The notes under the pieces: generated by a model
Told to the model about the DNA's origin: nothing
Database searches by the model: none
Seen by the model: the letters and a program-made list of their open reading frames with translations, nothing else
Assembly: GCA_023663735.1 (NCBI GenBank)
Contig: JAMPGV010000003.1
Span: 60,057 to 124,056, forward strand
Source of the DNA: Muribaculum sp.
Lineage (GTDB): Bacteria > Bacillota > Clostridia > Lachnospirales > Lachnospiraceae
Reading direction: 5' to 3'
Length of the DNA: 64,000 nt
Translations under genes and position numbers: made by a program
Shown: one piece after another, positions 17,674 through 26,781 of the stretch
How positions within the stretch are numbered: the first letter of the stretch is position 1
How the letters are laid out: the number at the start of each line of letters is the position of its first letter

Positions 17674-18381
17674 TTACAAATATTCATGTAATATTTTCTT
17701 AATCGTTTCTTGCGCCGTTTTCTCACCCGACAGCTCAATTAACTTGTTAAAATCCTCTATTTCATCACCTGTAAAAACAATAGAAACCACTTTCTCTATT
17801 CTTCCTGCAACATGTTCATAATTTTCCGGATACGCCCAAAAACATTTCAAGCAAAAACTTTCTTCTTTTCTCTCCCAATTTTCACAATGCTCACATGTCC
17901 ACGATTTCGCTCTGTTAGCAGAAGGACTAAGCAACATAAAACATTCTATCTCTTTTTCATCATGTTCTCCACCTATCTCATAAGGAATACGATGGTCTGC
18001 CTGAAGTGTGGTTTCATCCATTTCTTCCAAATAAATAAAACACTTTGAACCGTACTTTTCAATCAATGCGTGCTTTAAAGCTTTTGAAAGTACCGTTCTT
18101 CCGGCTGCCTTTGAAAGAACATTTTTTACATCTTTGGGATCGCCAAACTTATATGCTGCTATACTTCTTCCATCAGATCCTGAAATGCGATATGTTATCA
18201 GCGGAATCCCATACTCGCGAACATCTCTAACTGCTCTCGGAGGATGGTTATATCCATAAATATCTTTTAATTCTTGAGATGTGATAAATCCATTCTTTAA
18301 AATATGCTGTATTACCGTGCGTGGCCTTTTTGCCGTTACCGATTCCAATAAATCGAGAAACTCTTTCGGATATTCATTCAT
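17674..18381 (-). CDS. HNH-type endonuclease, putative type II restriction enzyme
   Basis: The protein has 235 residues. An HNH nuclease core is visible at about 105-180: LQADHRIPYEIGG with the DH pair, then LLSPSANRAKS, and Cys pairs in CEHCENW and CLKC that probably bind zinc. Residues 1-75 look like a winged helix (FITSQELKDIY, RAVRDVREYGIP), perhaps for site recognition. The gene overlaps the methyltransferase stop by four bases, the classic layout of a restriction-modification pair. Codon use and base composition are AT-rich compared with neighbours, pointing to transfer. Recognition site unknown. Confidence 0.82.
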   Translation of the reverse strand: MNEYPKEFLDLLESVTAKRPRTVIQHILKNGFITSQELKDIYGYNHPPRAVRDVREYGIPLITYRISGSDGRSIAAYKFGDPKDVKNVLSKAAGRTVLSKALKHALIEKYGSKCFIYLEEMDETTLQADHRIPYEIGGEHDEKEIECFMLLSPSANRAKSWTCEHCENWERKEESFCLKCFWAYPENYEHVAGRIEKVVSIVFTGDEIEDFNKLIELSGEKTAQETIKKILHEYL

Positions 18382-19286
18382 GCCAATGCCTCCAAAAACG
18401 ACAACTGTTGAGGTATCATCGCAGACATATGCGTTAATGCCTCACTAACATAAAGCGCCTCAAATGTGATGGACTTTTTCCCCAACAATAACGATTGGCT
18501 TGAAACGCCCGCATTTAACATCATTTTCTTACAATGTAAACTTTCAGGAAGTTCTTCCCCATATTCCTTTTCGCCACATGTGCCGTCATAACTAATCAAG
18601 TAGTCTACGCCTCTTCGGTTAAGGATTTCTATTGCCTGAACAAATTCATCAAATGGCACCCCTGCCAAATAGCGCTTATCTCTCACATTTGTAACACCTT
18701 GATAGGGAGGATCCATATATACTAAATCTCCCGGGTTTGCCATGTCTAAAATCTCATGATAATCAAATGCAGAAAATTCAACTTTTCCTTTCAACAGACT
18801 TGCTACCCCATAAACATTTTGCTCCAATGTCTTCGGATTCGTTCCATGTCTTCGCTTATCGGGAGATTGATTAAAGTTTCCTGTCTGCCCATATCTCACA
18901 GCGCCTTTCACACATCTTGCCAAAAGATAGAGCATATTTGCCGGTTTTTTATCACCATTATTAAATCGTTCTCTAACATGATAAAAATGCTGCACATGGT
19001 CTTCTCCATAAGCAAACTGTTCATTCCACACAATGGAATACTCTTCTACTAATTGTTTCGGATGTTCAATTACTTCTTCTAGCAGATCTACCAACGGCTT
19101 ATTTAAATCATTCATCAAAAACCTGTCAGTTCTTCGTTCATAAGCCGTTGCAATACTGATTGCAGCCATTCCTGCAAACGGCTCTATCAATCTATTAAAT
19201 CTCTGAGGCATGTATTGAAGTATTTGAGGCGCCAATGTACGTTTAGACCCCTGATATTGTACAATATGGGGGATTTTCCCATTCAT
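18378..19286 (-). CDS. Adenine-specific DNA methyltransferase, D12 (Dam-like) class
   Basis: The 302-residue protein has the SAM-binding motif IEPFAGMAAIS (about residue 34) and catalytic motif DPPYQG (about 190) of N6-adenine methyltransferases. The N-terminal VQYQGSKRTL matches the D12-class start (Y.GsK). It methylates adenine in an unknown site to protect DNA from the coupled HNH enzyme. The ribosome site is GGAG, 11 bases before ATG 19286. AT-rich like its partner. Confidence 0.93.
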   Translation of the reverse strand: MNGKIPHIVQYQGSKRTLAPQILQYMPQRFNRLIEPFAGMAAISIATAYERRTDRFLMNDLNKPLVDLLEEVIEHPKQLVEEYSIVWNEQFAYGEDHVQHFYHVRERFNNGDKKPANMLYLLARCVKGAVRYGQTGNFNQSPDKRRHGTNPKTLEQNVYGVASLLKGKVEFSAFDYHEILDMANPGDLVYMDPPYQGVTNVRDKRYLAGVPFDEFVQAIEILNRRGVDYLISYDGTCGEKEYGEELPESLHCKKMMLNAGVSSQSLLLGKKSITFEALYVSEALTHMSAMIPQQLSFLEALA

Positions 19287-19399
19287 CTGTCTTCCATCTC
19301 CTTTTTTAATTCAACAACATCCCCTATGTCACATTTTAACGCCATACCCTTTTTAATCTCCATTTCTGAGCGACTTGTCGCAAAGAGACGGCATGTCAT
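19283..19399 (-). CDS. Possible 38-residue small protein before the methyltransferase
   Basis: A short reading frame starts at ATG 19399 (or ATG 19363) and ends in TGA that overlaps the methyltransferase ATG. The C-terminal part (MALKCDIGDVVELKKEMEDR) looks protein-like, and its last codons carry the methyltransferase ribosome site, suggesting translational coupling. No clear ribosome site precedes its own start. It could be a leader peptide or the remnant of a truncated gene. No family was recognised with confidence. Confidence 0.35.
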   Translation of the reverse strand: MTCRLFATSRSEMEIKKGMALKCDIGDVVELKKEMEDR

Positions 19400-19423
19400 T
19401 TCACAAAAAGCCAGCCCTCGCCC

Positions 19424-22400
19424 CTATTGTACCTTCGCATTGACCTTCACAACGGCGGCCTTTTCATTGTCCGCCTGATCCCGGAAAGTAACCCTAAACT
19501 GCAAACTGTAGCTCTTGCCCTTGGCGGCGGCTCCGTTGTCCCGCAGCGTCAGAACGCCCTCCCGGTACTCAAAAAGCTGTTCCTGATTGATCAGCTCAAT
19601 CTTGGTGATCGCGGGATCTGCCGCCCCTTTTAAGGACGCCGCCACGTCCAGCTTCACGCTGTTGTGCGCGCCGCTGAAAAAGATCGGTTTCTTGGGGGTG
19701 GCCGTAAGTTTCGGCTTCCCCTGTTTCAGCTTCAGTTTGACCGGCGCGGTAATCTGCATCGTCCCGCCGCAGGCATTTTCCACGGTCAGCGCCAGATTGA
19801 CGTTATAATTGTATTTGGTGATCAGAGCCACGCTTCTCCCCTGCTCATCCGTCTCTCTGGCGCGGATGACGATCTGATTTTTCTCGTTCAGCGCCGCCTC
19901 GAACAGATGGGCAAAATCCCCCGAGAGCGCAACGTCCGTGATCTGTCCGTTTAGGAATTTCAAAGCGGGGGTAACGGTCACAAAACTGCCCGCCCGGTTT
20001 AAGACGTCAATGCTTCCCTTGGTGGAGAGTTTGACTGCCTTGCCCACCTCCGTATGCACCACCTTGACCGTGAGGGACGCCGGCGCGGCGGATGTCCCCG
20101 TGGCACGGACTTTGAATTTGTACGACCCTGCCGCGACGCTTCTGTTGTTTAGCCTTGCGATCAGCTTGTTCCCCGTCTGTTCAAACACAATGCCGTCGTG
20201 GATGACCTGCTGGGATTTGGCGTCCGCCGCGCTGACGCTGACCGTCTGTCCTAAGCCAAAACCGGCTCCGCTCTTCCACAGAATCTCCGTCTCGGCCATA
20301 TCATAGGCCAGCGTGGCCGTATCCGCATTGAGCTGCAAGGTGGATTTCTGCAGTTTGAGGGCGGGGCTGCCAGGATCAGCTTTGACGGTGACAGGCAAAA
20401 TCACCGCCCTCGTCCAAGCGTCACAGGTCAGCTCAATTTCCGATTTCATGACCGCCGTCCTTGTGAGACTGCCGCCGGACGGCAGATCTGCGCCGTCCAA
20501 AATCAGCCCGCCGTCCGCTTTCGTCAGTTTGCAGCCGTCGGCCTTCCGAAGCGCCGCCGTGACGGACTCCATGGGAAAAATCTGTTTTCCGGACTTAATC
20601 TGCAGCCGGGCTGTGGTCACACCGGCATTCGGATAGAGGGTGACAGTCTTGTAATCCGGCGCAAGCTTCGGTTGTCTGCTCTCGACTCCCACCGTATAGG
20701 GAACCGCAACCGGCTCATAACCCTTAAAATAGAGCGTCAGCGTCCCCCTTGCATTGACGGCGGCGGAATCGGTCAGCGTCCCTGCCGCATCCGGAACAAG
20801 GAGATAGCCGTCGGAACTCTCCGCATCCGTGCCGGGTGTCCCGTCCAGTCGAAAATCACATCCCGTAAGCGCAAGTCCGGTCAGCGTCTCCTCCGAGGTG
20901 ACCACCAGTTTGGGCGCGCCAAGATCCCGGTAAAACAAGTTGGCTTTCGCACTCTGCTTGATCTTGTATTTGGGCGTCTGTTCCGTCACTTTGACGGTAA
21001 GGGGAAGCTCGTAGGCGGCCGCGGCGGAATCCTGAGCCGCAGCCGTTTGCTCTGTGGCCGTTTGATCCGCAGCCGTTTGACCTGCGGCCGCTTGCTCTAT
21101 GACAGTTACCTTCACCGTCAGCCGATAACTGCCCTTGGCGGTGTCCTTCTTGGCTTTGAGCAGGTAACTGCCGCTCTCCTCCCCTGCCGAAAGCGCCTCG
21201 AACAGAGCGGAGTCCGCGCCGCCCAGCTCACATGCCGTCACCGTATAGCCGTCATTGGGATAGACGGAAAAGAGGACTCCGTCGGTTTTCAATTTATTGA
21301 CCGTGACGACGCTCTCGCTGAGATTCGGCTTTGCATCCTTGACACAGCACCAAACCTCCATCCGGCTCTTAGCCGCGTCGTCAGCCGTCAAGATCAGTCT
21401 GGCCATACCTGCGGCCTTCATGGTGAGCGGAATGCGGAAGACGCCGTCCTCCATCTGCACTTTTCCTACCGACAACACTTTCGCGTTGCTGCTCTTCACC
21501 GTGAGTTTCGCCGCATTGGCAACGGTGACGGAGAGGACGCCGGTGCGGTCTTCCAGTCTGCCTTCATAACAGAGTTCTCCGTCCCGCACAGTCTCTGCAA
21601 ATCCTTCCGTCGCAGCCACTTTGCCAAACTCTGCCACTGCGCCGTCCACCACGGTAAACGTCTGGCGGGCCGTGTAGGTCTTATCGCCCAGCGTGATCTG
21701 TGCGGTGACAACAGCCTTGCCGGAGGAGGTTCCCGCCCGCAGAAGAACCCCCTTGGCAGCCGGATTCTGCGCGGCTGCGTCCGCATCGGTCTCCGGGGCT
21801 TTGTCTGGAACCGTCACGGTCAGAACGGCCGGATTGCTGCTGCTCCATTGCAGGGTATCGGCATAACCGGACAGGACAGACTCCGAGCCGGAACAGATCC
21901 ATTGGATATGGGCTTGGACGTCCGCCGTGTTTTCCCCTTTTCCCAAGACCGTCTTGTCGGCGGCAATGGAGAGCCCTGTCAAGGTGGTAAGAGAAACCGG
22001 CAGCGCCGTTCGATACTCGCCGTAACCCGCTTTCCGGTACACAGCCATGAAGCTCTTCTCCTGCCGTCCGGCAAACTGCACCAGCGAAATATCGCCGTTC
22101 TCCCACTCCCAGCCCTCATACGCCTCCAGACTGACATCGGAAAGGCTGGTCTCTACATTGGTCAACGCCTGTAGTCCCGAGGGAATATTCTCCTGCGCAG
22201 GTACGGCCGTCTCATAGACCGTCACCCTGCACTGCGCCGTGAGCGGCTCCACGCCGTTGGCGGCAGCAGGGGCGTTTGCTGCCACGGTGATGACTGCGGT
22301 GCCTTTCGACAGAGCGCACACCCTGCCCGATGCGTCCACGGACGCTACCTCCGGTTGATCCGAAGTCCAGAGAAACTCTTTGGACAGGGTGGTATCGCTG

Positions 22401-25400
22401 GGAGACAGATAGACCTGCAGCTGTCTGGCAGCGCCTTTCTCCAAGGTACATTCCTGCGGATACAGGCTGACGGCGGTCAGGATATTATGCTCTACGGTCA
22501 CTTGACAGGTAAATTCCACATCTTTCCCCACTTTGGCCGTGATCTGTGTGGTGCCGGAGCCTTTCGGCGTCACAATGCCCATGCCGTTCTGTCCGGATAC
22601 CGAGGCCACGCCCTCGTCCTGACTGCTCCAAGAGACCTTCCGCACAATCTCGTCCCCATCCCCGATAAACAGGGTCTCGGTTTTCGTCCCCTCCGCCAGA
22701 TCAAATGTAGCTTCCGTCCGGCTGATATAATAGTCGTGAGTCGAGCCGCCTTTTCCAGTGACGGTAATATAGTAATAGGACTTTCTCTCCCGATAAGATA
22801 CGGTAACGACTGCCTCACCTTCTGACACCGCTGTCAGTTTTGCCCTCCAAAAGCCGCTCTCGTTCGCTTTGCTCTCTCCCTCCACCGTTACCACGCCGGG
22901 GTTGCTGCTACTCCAGAGAACCGCGTCGTCCGTGGGCTGATCGTACTTCACATACGCGCTCAGCTGCAAGGTTTCGCCCGGCGTCATCGTCCGATTGTAC
23001 GGCGGTTCCGGGGAGAGGTACACATCCCAGCCCTCGCTCACCGCAAAGAAATTCACGGTATAGGAGATTGGCTTCTCCTCTCCAAACCTGTCCTTCAGAC
23101 CGGAAATGTTCACCTCAAACTGAGAACCGATGTCATAGACAATCTCGCCATAGGCCGGACGGAAGACAATACATTTCGTCATACTGCTATAACCATTGAT
23201 ATTGACCTGAAAGTAATCATGCTCTGCATCAGCAGGATCTGAACTGGAGCTTTTTTGATTAAATGTCCAGATCTGTCCCGTGCCGACGTCTTTCAGGGTG
23301 ACGGTCACATCCGCGGCATCTATGTACGCATAATCTGCGCCGAGAGAGACTGTCCACGCATAATCACCATATGCCTCGCCATATTTGTCCCATTTTTCCA
23401 TCAGCTCCAGCGGCATATTCTGAGCCGGCCACGCCACAAAGTCGGAAATTGTCGTACACTCCGTTCCTTGATAGTTATTTCCGTCAAATACATACATAGC
23501 GGTATATTTGCCGACATGGCCAAATCCGGTTGCCTGCATCTGAGGATCCAATACCCAGCGCCGATGCCCTAAGCCCTTCCCAAGGTTTTCCTCATCGGAG
23601 TCGTGCATCCAGCCGTCAAGCGTTGCGCTTATGATGCTTCCAAAACCCATACCAAGATTACTGCTGCTGCATCCCGTATAGCCCAGCTTATATAAGTCAT
23701 CGGGAAATCCCTTGGGCTGAACGGGGTAATGGCTCATTTCATCATTCACACAGTTTACCAGCGCGCCTGTCTGCGCCAATTCCATATAGCTCTCATCCAG
23801 CGTCACATTCGAGGGAATCCCCGCCACATAGCGGATAAAGTTTATGACCTTCAAACCGCCCTGAAGACTCTCATCCGACAGACGGCCTGCCAGATAGGGG
23901 GACTTAGTAATCGGCTGAACCGCATAGGTATCCCCCCTGAATAGATTAAAGTCCAGCAACTGTGCATATTGGGCTTTGATTTCCTCCTGACTGGGCGTCT
24001 GCAGCGGAATGGGGATGGCTCGCTGATGCTTCTCCGTCGCCGATATCCAATCCGGATTTTTTTTGAGATATTCCGCGGGCAGCTTATCCGCCGTTATGCC
24101 GGACATGATATAATTGAACGTAAATCCGGCAAATTGCAGATTGGTCAAAGCGGACAAATCCGGCATTTCCGTCAATTCGTTATAATGCAGGGTAATGGAC
24201 GTCAACTGCGGCATGGTGCCGAGAATGCCTGCATCCGCTATGGCATGGTTATAGAAATCGACCTTGGTCAGATTCTTCAGATACTGAATGCCTTCTATGG
24301 AGCGGATACCGCCCCTCTTATCGCCCCCTGCATCGCCTTCCTCCGGTTCTAAATGCCAAGAGAGCGAGGTCAGATTGTCGAGCTTATCGCCGGTGATGGT
24401 CTCCGTCTCGGCGATACCGATCTGCTGTTTGATGAAATTCCGAAAGGCGTCGTCCGGGAACAGACTGTCCTCATAGACCGCTATCTCCTTCGTGGAGAAG
24501 GTGCAGGGCTGCGCCTCGCTGCCGATCTTCCAGACACTCTCCGAAAGGTAGTCGGGAATCAGCTCAATATAATATTCATACGCCGTTTCCTTGGCCAGAT
24601 CAGACAGGCTCAGGGTGATGACGCCCGACCGAAAATAGGGAGTGCCTGACTGCTTCTGCCACTCGGCGGCACCCTGTTGGCGATAGTAGAGATTGACCGT
24701 GATCCAATTGCCGTTATCGACCTCACACCAAGGAGTAATCTGTACCTGCGCCCGGAAAGAGTCATAACCCGCCTCCTCGGTGACGTTGACCTGCGCATGG
24801 GCGGCCGCGTCCGAATCCTCCAATGTCACAGTCTCCTCACAGACAACGGGCGTCCGCACGGCGTCCCCCGTGTAGACATACAGTTCCGGCCGCCAAGTCC
24901 CTAAGTCCTCCTGCGTGGACAAGACCGCCTCATATCTGCCGGGTATGATATCGCCGTTTGAATCCGTGCTGCGGACAGCGCTCTTGGTCTGATTGGTGTT
25001 GACATTGCGCAGACAAAGATTCTCGGTATATTCGTTGTCCGGATTTGCCACCGTCCAGACAATCTGAGTCCGTTTATATCCCGCTTCCACCTGCGGGGAA
25101 CTGATGGTCACCGCGGAGGTCTCCACCGGCGCGCCCGTGGTAAACTGCCCCGGGAGGGACACAAAATAATAGTCCGAGGACTCTCTGTACACAAGTCGGT
25201 AATAATAGGTGGTATTGGGCGTCAGGACGCTGCCATTCTCCACAAACTCCCCCGCCAGCTCATAATGGCTGCCGCCATTCTCATCCTGAATCGTCTGCCA
25301 GGTCCGATTGTTCAGATCGCCAAAGTAAAACTCCGAGGCGTTGACGTCCCGCAGAGTGATCTTGGTCACGCCCGGGAAAAAGCTGTCCGCAAGGTCTTCG

Positions 25401-25885
25401 TCCTTGGTGTATACCAGCCGCATGTCCGATATCACCGGGCGGTCGCATCGAAACGAAAAAGTTGCGGAGTAACTGCCCGGCGTCACGGCGACGTCCGTCA
25501 AAACCACGCCCTGCGTGTCGTCTATCAGATATCCGCCCGCATCGCCTGTCTCGGAGCTGACCGTCTGCCCCGGGGCGATGCGCTCCCCCGAATCAGTTCC
25601 GTCTGCCGACCCGGGAACCTCCGATACGGCACGCTCTGATACAACGGCCTCTGATCCGGCACTCCCCGGCACGACGCTCTCCGCATAGACCGTCTGCGGC
25701 AGGGAGGTGACGAGCATTGCCGCCGCCAAGAGGACGGATGCCGCCCGCCTCATTCCGCGGAATACGCATTTTCTATGCACACTTTTCCTATACACACTTT
25801 TCCTATGTGCGCCTTTCCTGTCTGCATTTTCCTTCCGTGCATTTTCCGTATATACATTTTCCGCATATCCCCTTGCCATACACAT
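19424..25885 (-). CDS. Very large secreted protein: signal peptide, leucine-rich repeats, CAP domain, bacterial Ig-like domains
   Basis: The predicted protein has 2153 residues. ATG 25885 is supported by AAGGGGG seven bases upstream. Residues 1-44 are a very basic extension made of 5-residue repeats (KSVYR, KSVHR, KCVFR). A typical signal peptide (MRRAASVLLAAAMLV...) follows, ending near 69. Next come beta-sandwich, fibronectin-like modules (about 95-460), a leucine-rich repeat part (about 470-630), a CAP/SCP domain (about 640-830; HYPVQPKG, LGHRRWVLDP), then three or more Big_2-type Ig-like domains (about 960-1225; ATFDLAEG, WTSDQPEVASVD), and a long tail of further beta modules. A low-complexity QTA-rich spacer lies near 1600-1618. 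No LPxTG, SLH or transmembrane anchor is seen at the C terminus. Likely an exported adhesin or matrix protein. The gene follows the MscS gene by 50 bp. Confidence 0.85.
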   Translation of the reverse strand: MCMARGYAENVYTENARKENADRKGAHRKSVYRKSVHRKCVFRGMRRAASVLLAAAMLVTSLPQTVYAESVVPGSAGSEAVVSERAVSEVPGSADGTDSGERIAPGQTVSSETGDAGGYLIDDTQGVVLTDVAVTPGSYSATFSFRCDRPVISDMRLVYTKDEDLADSFFPGVTKITLRDVNASEFYFGDLNNRTWQTIQDENGGSHYELAGEFVENGSVLTPNTTYYYRLVYRESSDYYFVSLPGQFTTGAPVETSAVTISSPQVEAGYKRTQIVWTVANPDNEYTENLCLRNVNTNQTKSAVRSTDSNGDIIPGRYEAVLSTQEDLGTWRPELYVYTGDAVRTPVVCEETVTLEDSDAAAHAQVNVTEEAGYDSFRAQVQITPWCEVDNGNWITVNLYYRQQGAAEWQKQSGTPYFRSGVITLSLSDLAKETAYEYYIELIPDYLSESVWKIGSEAQPCTFSTKEIAVYEDSLFPDDAFRNFIKQQIGIAETETITGDKLDNLTSLSWHLEPEEGDAGGDKRGGIRSIEGIQYLKNLTKVDFYNHAIADAGILGTMPQLTSITLHYNELTEMPDLSALTNLQFAGFTFNYIMSGITADKLPAEYLKKNPDWISATEKHQRAIPIPLQTPSQEEIKAQYAQLLDFNLFRGDTYAVQPITKSPYLAGRLSDESLQGGLKVINFIRYVAGIPSNVTLDESYMELAQTGALVNCVNDEMSHYPVQPKGFPDDLYKLGYTGCSSSNLGMGFGSIISATLDGWMHDSDEENLGKGLGHRRWVLDPQMQATGFGHVGKYTAMYVFDGNNYQGTECTTISDFVAWPAQNMPLELMEKWDKYGEAYGDYAWTVSLGADYAYIDAADVTVTLKDVGTGQIWTFNQKSSSSDPADAEHDYFQVNINGYSSMTKCIVFRPAYGEIVYDIGSQFEVNISGLKDRFGEEKPISYTVNFFAVSEGWDVYLSPEPPYNRTMTPGETLQLSAYVKYDQPTDDAVLWSSSNPGVVTVEGESKANESGFWRAKLTAVSEGEAVVTVSYRERKSYYYITVTGKGGSTHDYYISRTEATFDLAEGTKTETLFIGDGDEIVRKVSWSSQDEGVASVSGQNGMGIVTPKGSGTTQITAKVGKDVEFTCQVTVEHNILTAVSLYPQECTLEKGAARQLQVYLSPSDTTLSKEFLWTSDQPEVASVDASGRVCALSKGTAVITVAANAPAAANGVEPLTAQCRVTVYETAVPAQENIPSGLQALTNVETSLSDVSLEAYEGWEWENGDISLVQFAGRQEKSFMAVYRKAGYGEYRTALPVSLTTLTGLSIAADKTVLGKGENTADVQAHIQWICSGSESVLSGYADTLQWSSSNPAVLTVTVPDKAPETDADAAAQNPAAKGVLLRAGTSSGKAVVTAQITLGDKTYTARQTFTVVDGAVAEFGKVAATEGFAETVRDGELCYEGRLEDRTGVLSVTVANAAKLTVKSSNAKVLSVGKVQMEDGVFRIPLTMKAAGMARLILTADDAAKSRMEVWCCVKDAKPNLSESVVTVNKLKTDGVLFSVYPNDGYTVTACELGGADSALFEALSAGEESGSYLLKAKKDTAKGSYRLTVKVTVIEQAAAGQTAADQTATEQTAAAQDSAAAAYELPLTVKVTEQTPKYKIKQSAKANLFYRDLGAPKLVVTSEETLTGLALTGCDFRLDGTPGTDAESSDGYLLVPDAAGTLTDSAAVNARGTLTLYFKGYEPVAVPYTVGVESRQPKLAPDYKTVTLYPNAGVTTARLQIKSGKQIFPMESVTAALRKADGCKLTKADGGLILDGADLPSGGSLTRTAVMKSEIELTCDAWTRAVILPVTVKADPGSPALKLQKSTLQLNADTATLAYDMAETEILWKSGAGFGLGQTVSVSAADAKSQQVIHDGIVFEQTGNKLIARLNNRSVAAGSYKFKVRATGTSAAPASLTVKVVHTEVGKAVKLSTKGSIDVLNRAGSFVTVTPALKFLNGQITDVALSGDFAHLFEAALNEKNQIVIRARETDEQGRSVALITKYNYNVNLALTVENACGGTMQITAPVKLKLKQGKPKLTATPKKPIFFSGAHNSVKLDVAASLKGAADPAITKIELINQEQLFEYREGVLTLRDNGAAAKGKSYSLQFRVTFRDQADNEKAAVVKVNAKVQ
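21044..21105. repeat. 15-bp in-frame repeat in the large secreted protein gene
   Basis: About four copies of a unit close to gcagccgtttgatcc encode the 5-residue series AADQT, ATEQT, AAGQT. They form a short Ala/Gln/Thr linker. Confidence 0.7.
25764..25868. repeat. 15-bp tandem array at the 5' end of the large secreted protein gene
   Basis: Seven degenerate copies of a 15-bp unit (minus strand close to ATAGGAAAAGTGTGT) run from just after the start codon to just before the signal peptide. Each unit equals five codons, so the frame is kept and the result is a basic KSVYR-like peptide repeat. Confidence 0.85.
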
Positions 25886-25935
25886 ACCGTTTCCCCCTTG
25901 CCCTATCCGAAATGCTGCGCCCGCTATTGCGCTCC

Positions 25936-26781
25936 TCATCCCTGCATATGCACATCCAGCTGCCGGAACGGAATCTCGATCCCCGCATCGTCCAGCGTAT
26001 ATTTGCAGTTCTCGGCAATGCGCCATGTTCCCGCCCAGAAATCCTCATTGGCAAACCAGCAGCGCAGGTTCAGAATCACGGCGGACTCACCCAGCTCTTC
26101 CACAAACACGTTGACCTCCCGATCCTGCAAGACCTTCCCGTCCTCCCTAAGCATCTTCAGCAGGACTTCCTTAGCCTTCCGCAGATCCGCCCGATAGGAA
26201 ATTCCCACTTTCACATCCGCCCGACGGCAGTTTCTTGTGGTCACGTTCACGATGCTGTTGTTGGCCAGCGCGCCGTTTGGCAGGATGACTTCCCGGTTGT
26301 CCGGCGTCACCAGCTTCGTATAAAAGATCTGGATCTCCGCCACCTCACCCTCTCTGCCGGATGAGCCTTCCACAATATAATCGCCCACCTTAAAGGGCTT
26401 TAACAGCAGAATCAGAACGCCCCCGGCCAGATTGGACAGACTCCCCTGCACCGCAAGGCCGATGGCCACGCCCGCGCTTCCTAAAAGCGCCACAATGCTG
26501 GCCGCATCCACCCCGAAAGAGGCCGCGATCATAAAGGCCAGCACCACATACAGCGCCGCCTTCAGGAAAGAATCCACAAACTGCACCACGCCCACGTCGG
26601 CTTTCGCCCGCTCCATCCCTCGGCGCACGATGCGGCGCACAAACCGGATGACCTGCGCCCCGATGACAAAAAAGAGGATGGCGAACAGAATGCGTCCCCC
26701 CAGATTCAGCGCCTTGTCGCCGAGTTTCAAGAGTGCGGTTTCCACCAGTGAAACGTCTGTTTTTAAACCAAAATCCGGCAT
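25936..26781 (-). CDS. Small-conductance mechanosensitive channel (MscS family)
   Basis: The 281-residue membrane protein has three hydrophobic segments at about 25-45, 70-92 and 95-125. The pore helix carries the family pattern GSAGVAIGLAVQGSLSNLAG, and the following beta domain includes PNGALANNSIVN. It opens under membrane tension to release solutes. ATG 26781 overlaps the glgB stop by one base (TGATG) and has GAGGGGA at proper distance, so it is translationally coupled to glgB. Confidence 0.95.
   Translation of the reverse strand: MPDFGLKTDVSLVETALLKLGDKALNLGGRILFAILFFVIGAQVIRFVRRIVRRGMERAKADVGVVQFVDSFLKAALYVVLAFMIAASFGVDAASIVALLGSAGVAIGLAVQGSLSNLAGGVLILLLKPFKVGDYIVEGSSGREGEVAEIQIFYTKLVTPDNREVILPNGALANNSIVNVTTRNCRRADVKVGISYRADLRKAKEVLLKMLREDGKVLQDREVNVFVEELGESAVILNLRCWFANEDFWAGTWRIAENCKYTLDDAGIEIPFRQLDVHMQG

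Noticed and set aside
17482-19423. Integrase-mediated island with duplicated tRNA 3' end
   Set aside because: No integrase gene is present, the island is on the 5' side of the tRNA, and no copy of the tRNA 3' end was found at its far edge.
20672-22174. 500-codon plus-strand frame opposite the large secreted protein
   Set aside because: Composition is Arg/Gly/His-rich with no motif, and it lies fully within the coding strand of the opposite gene.
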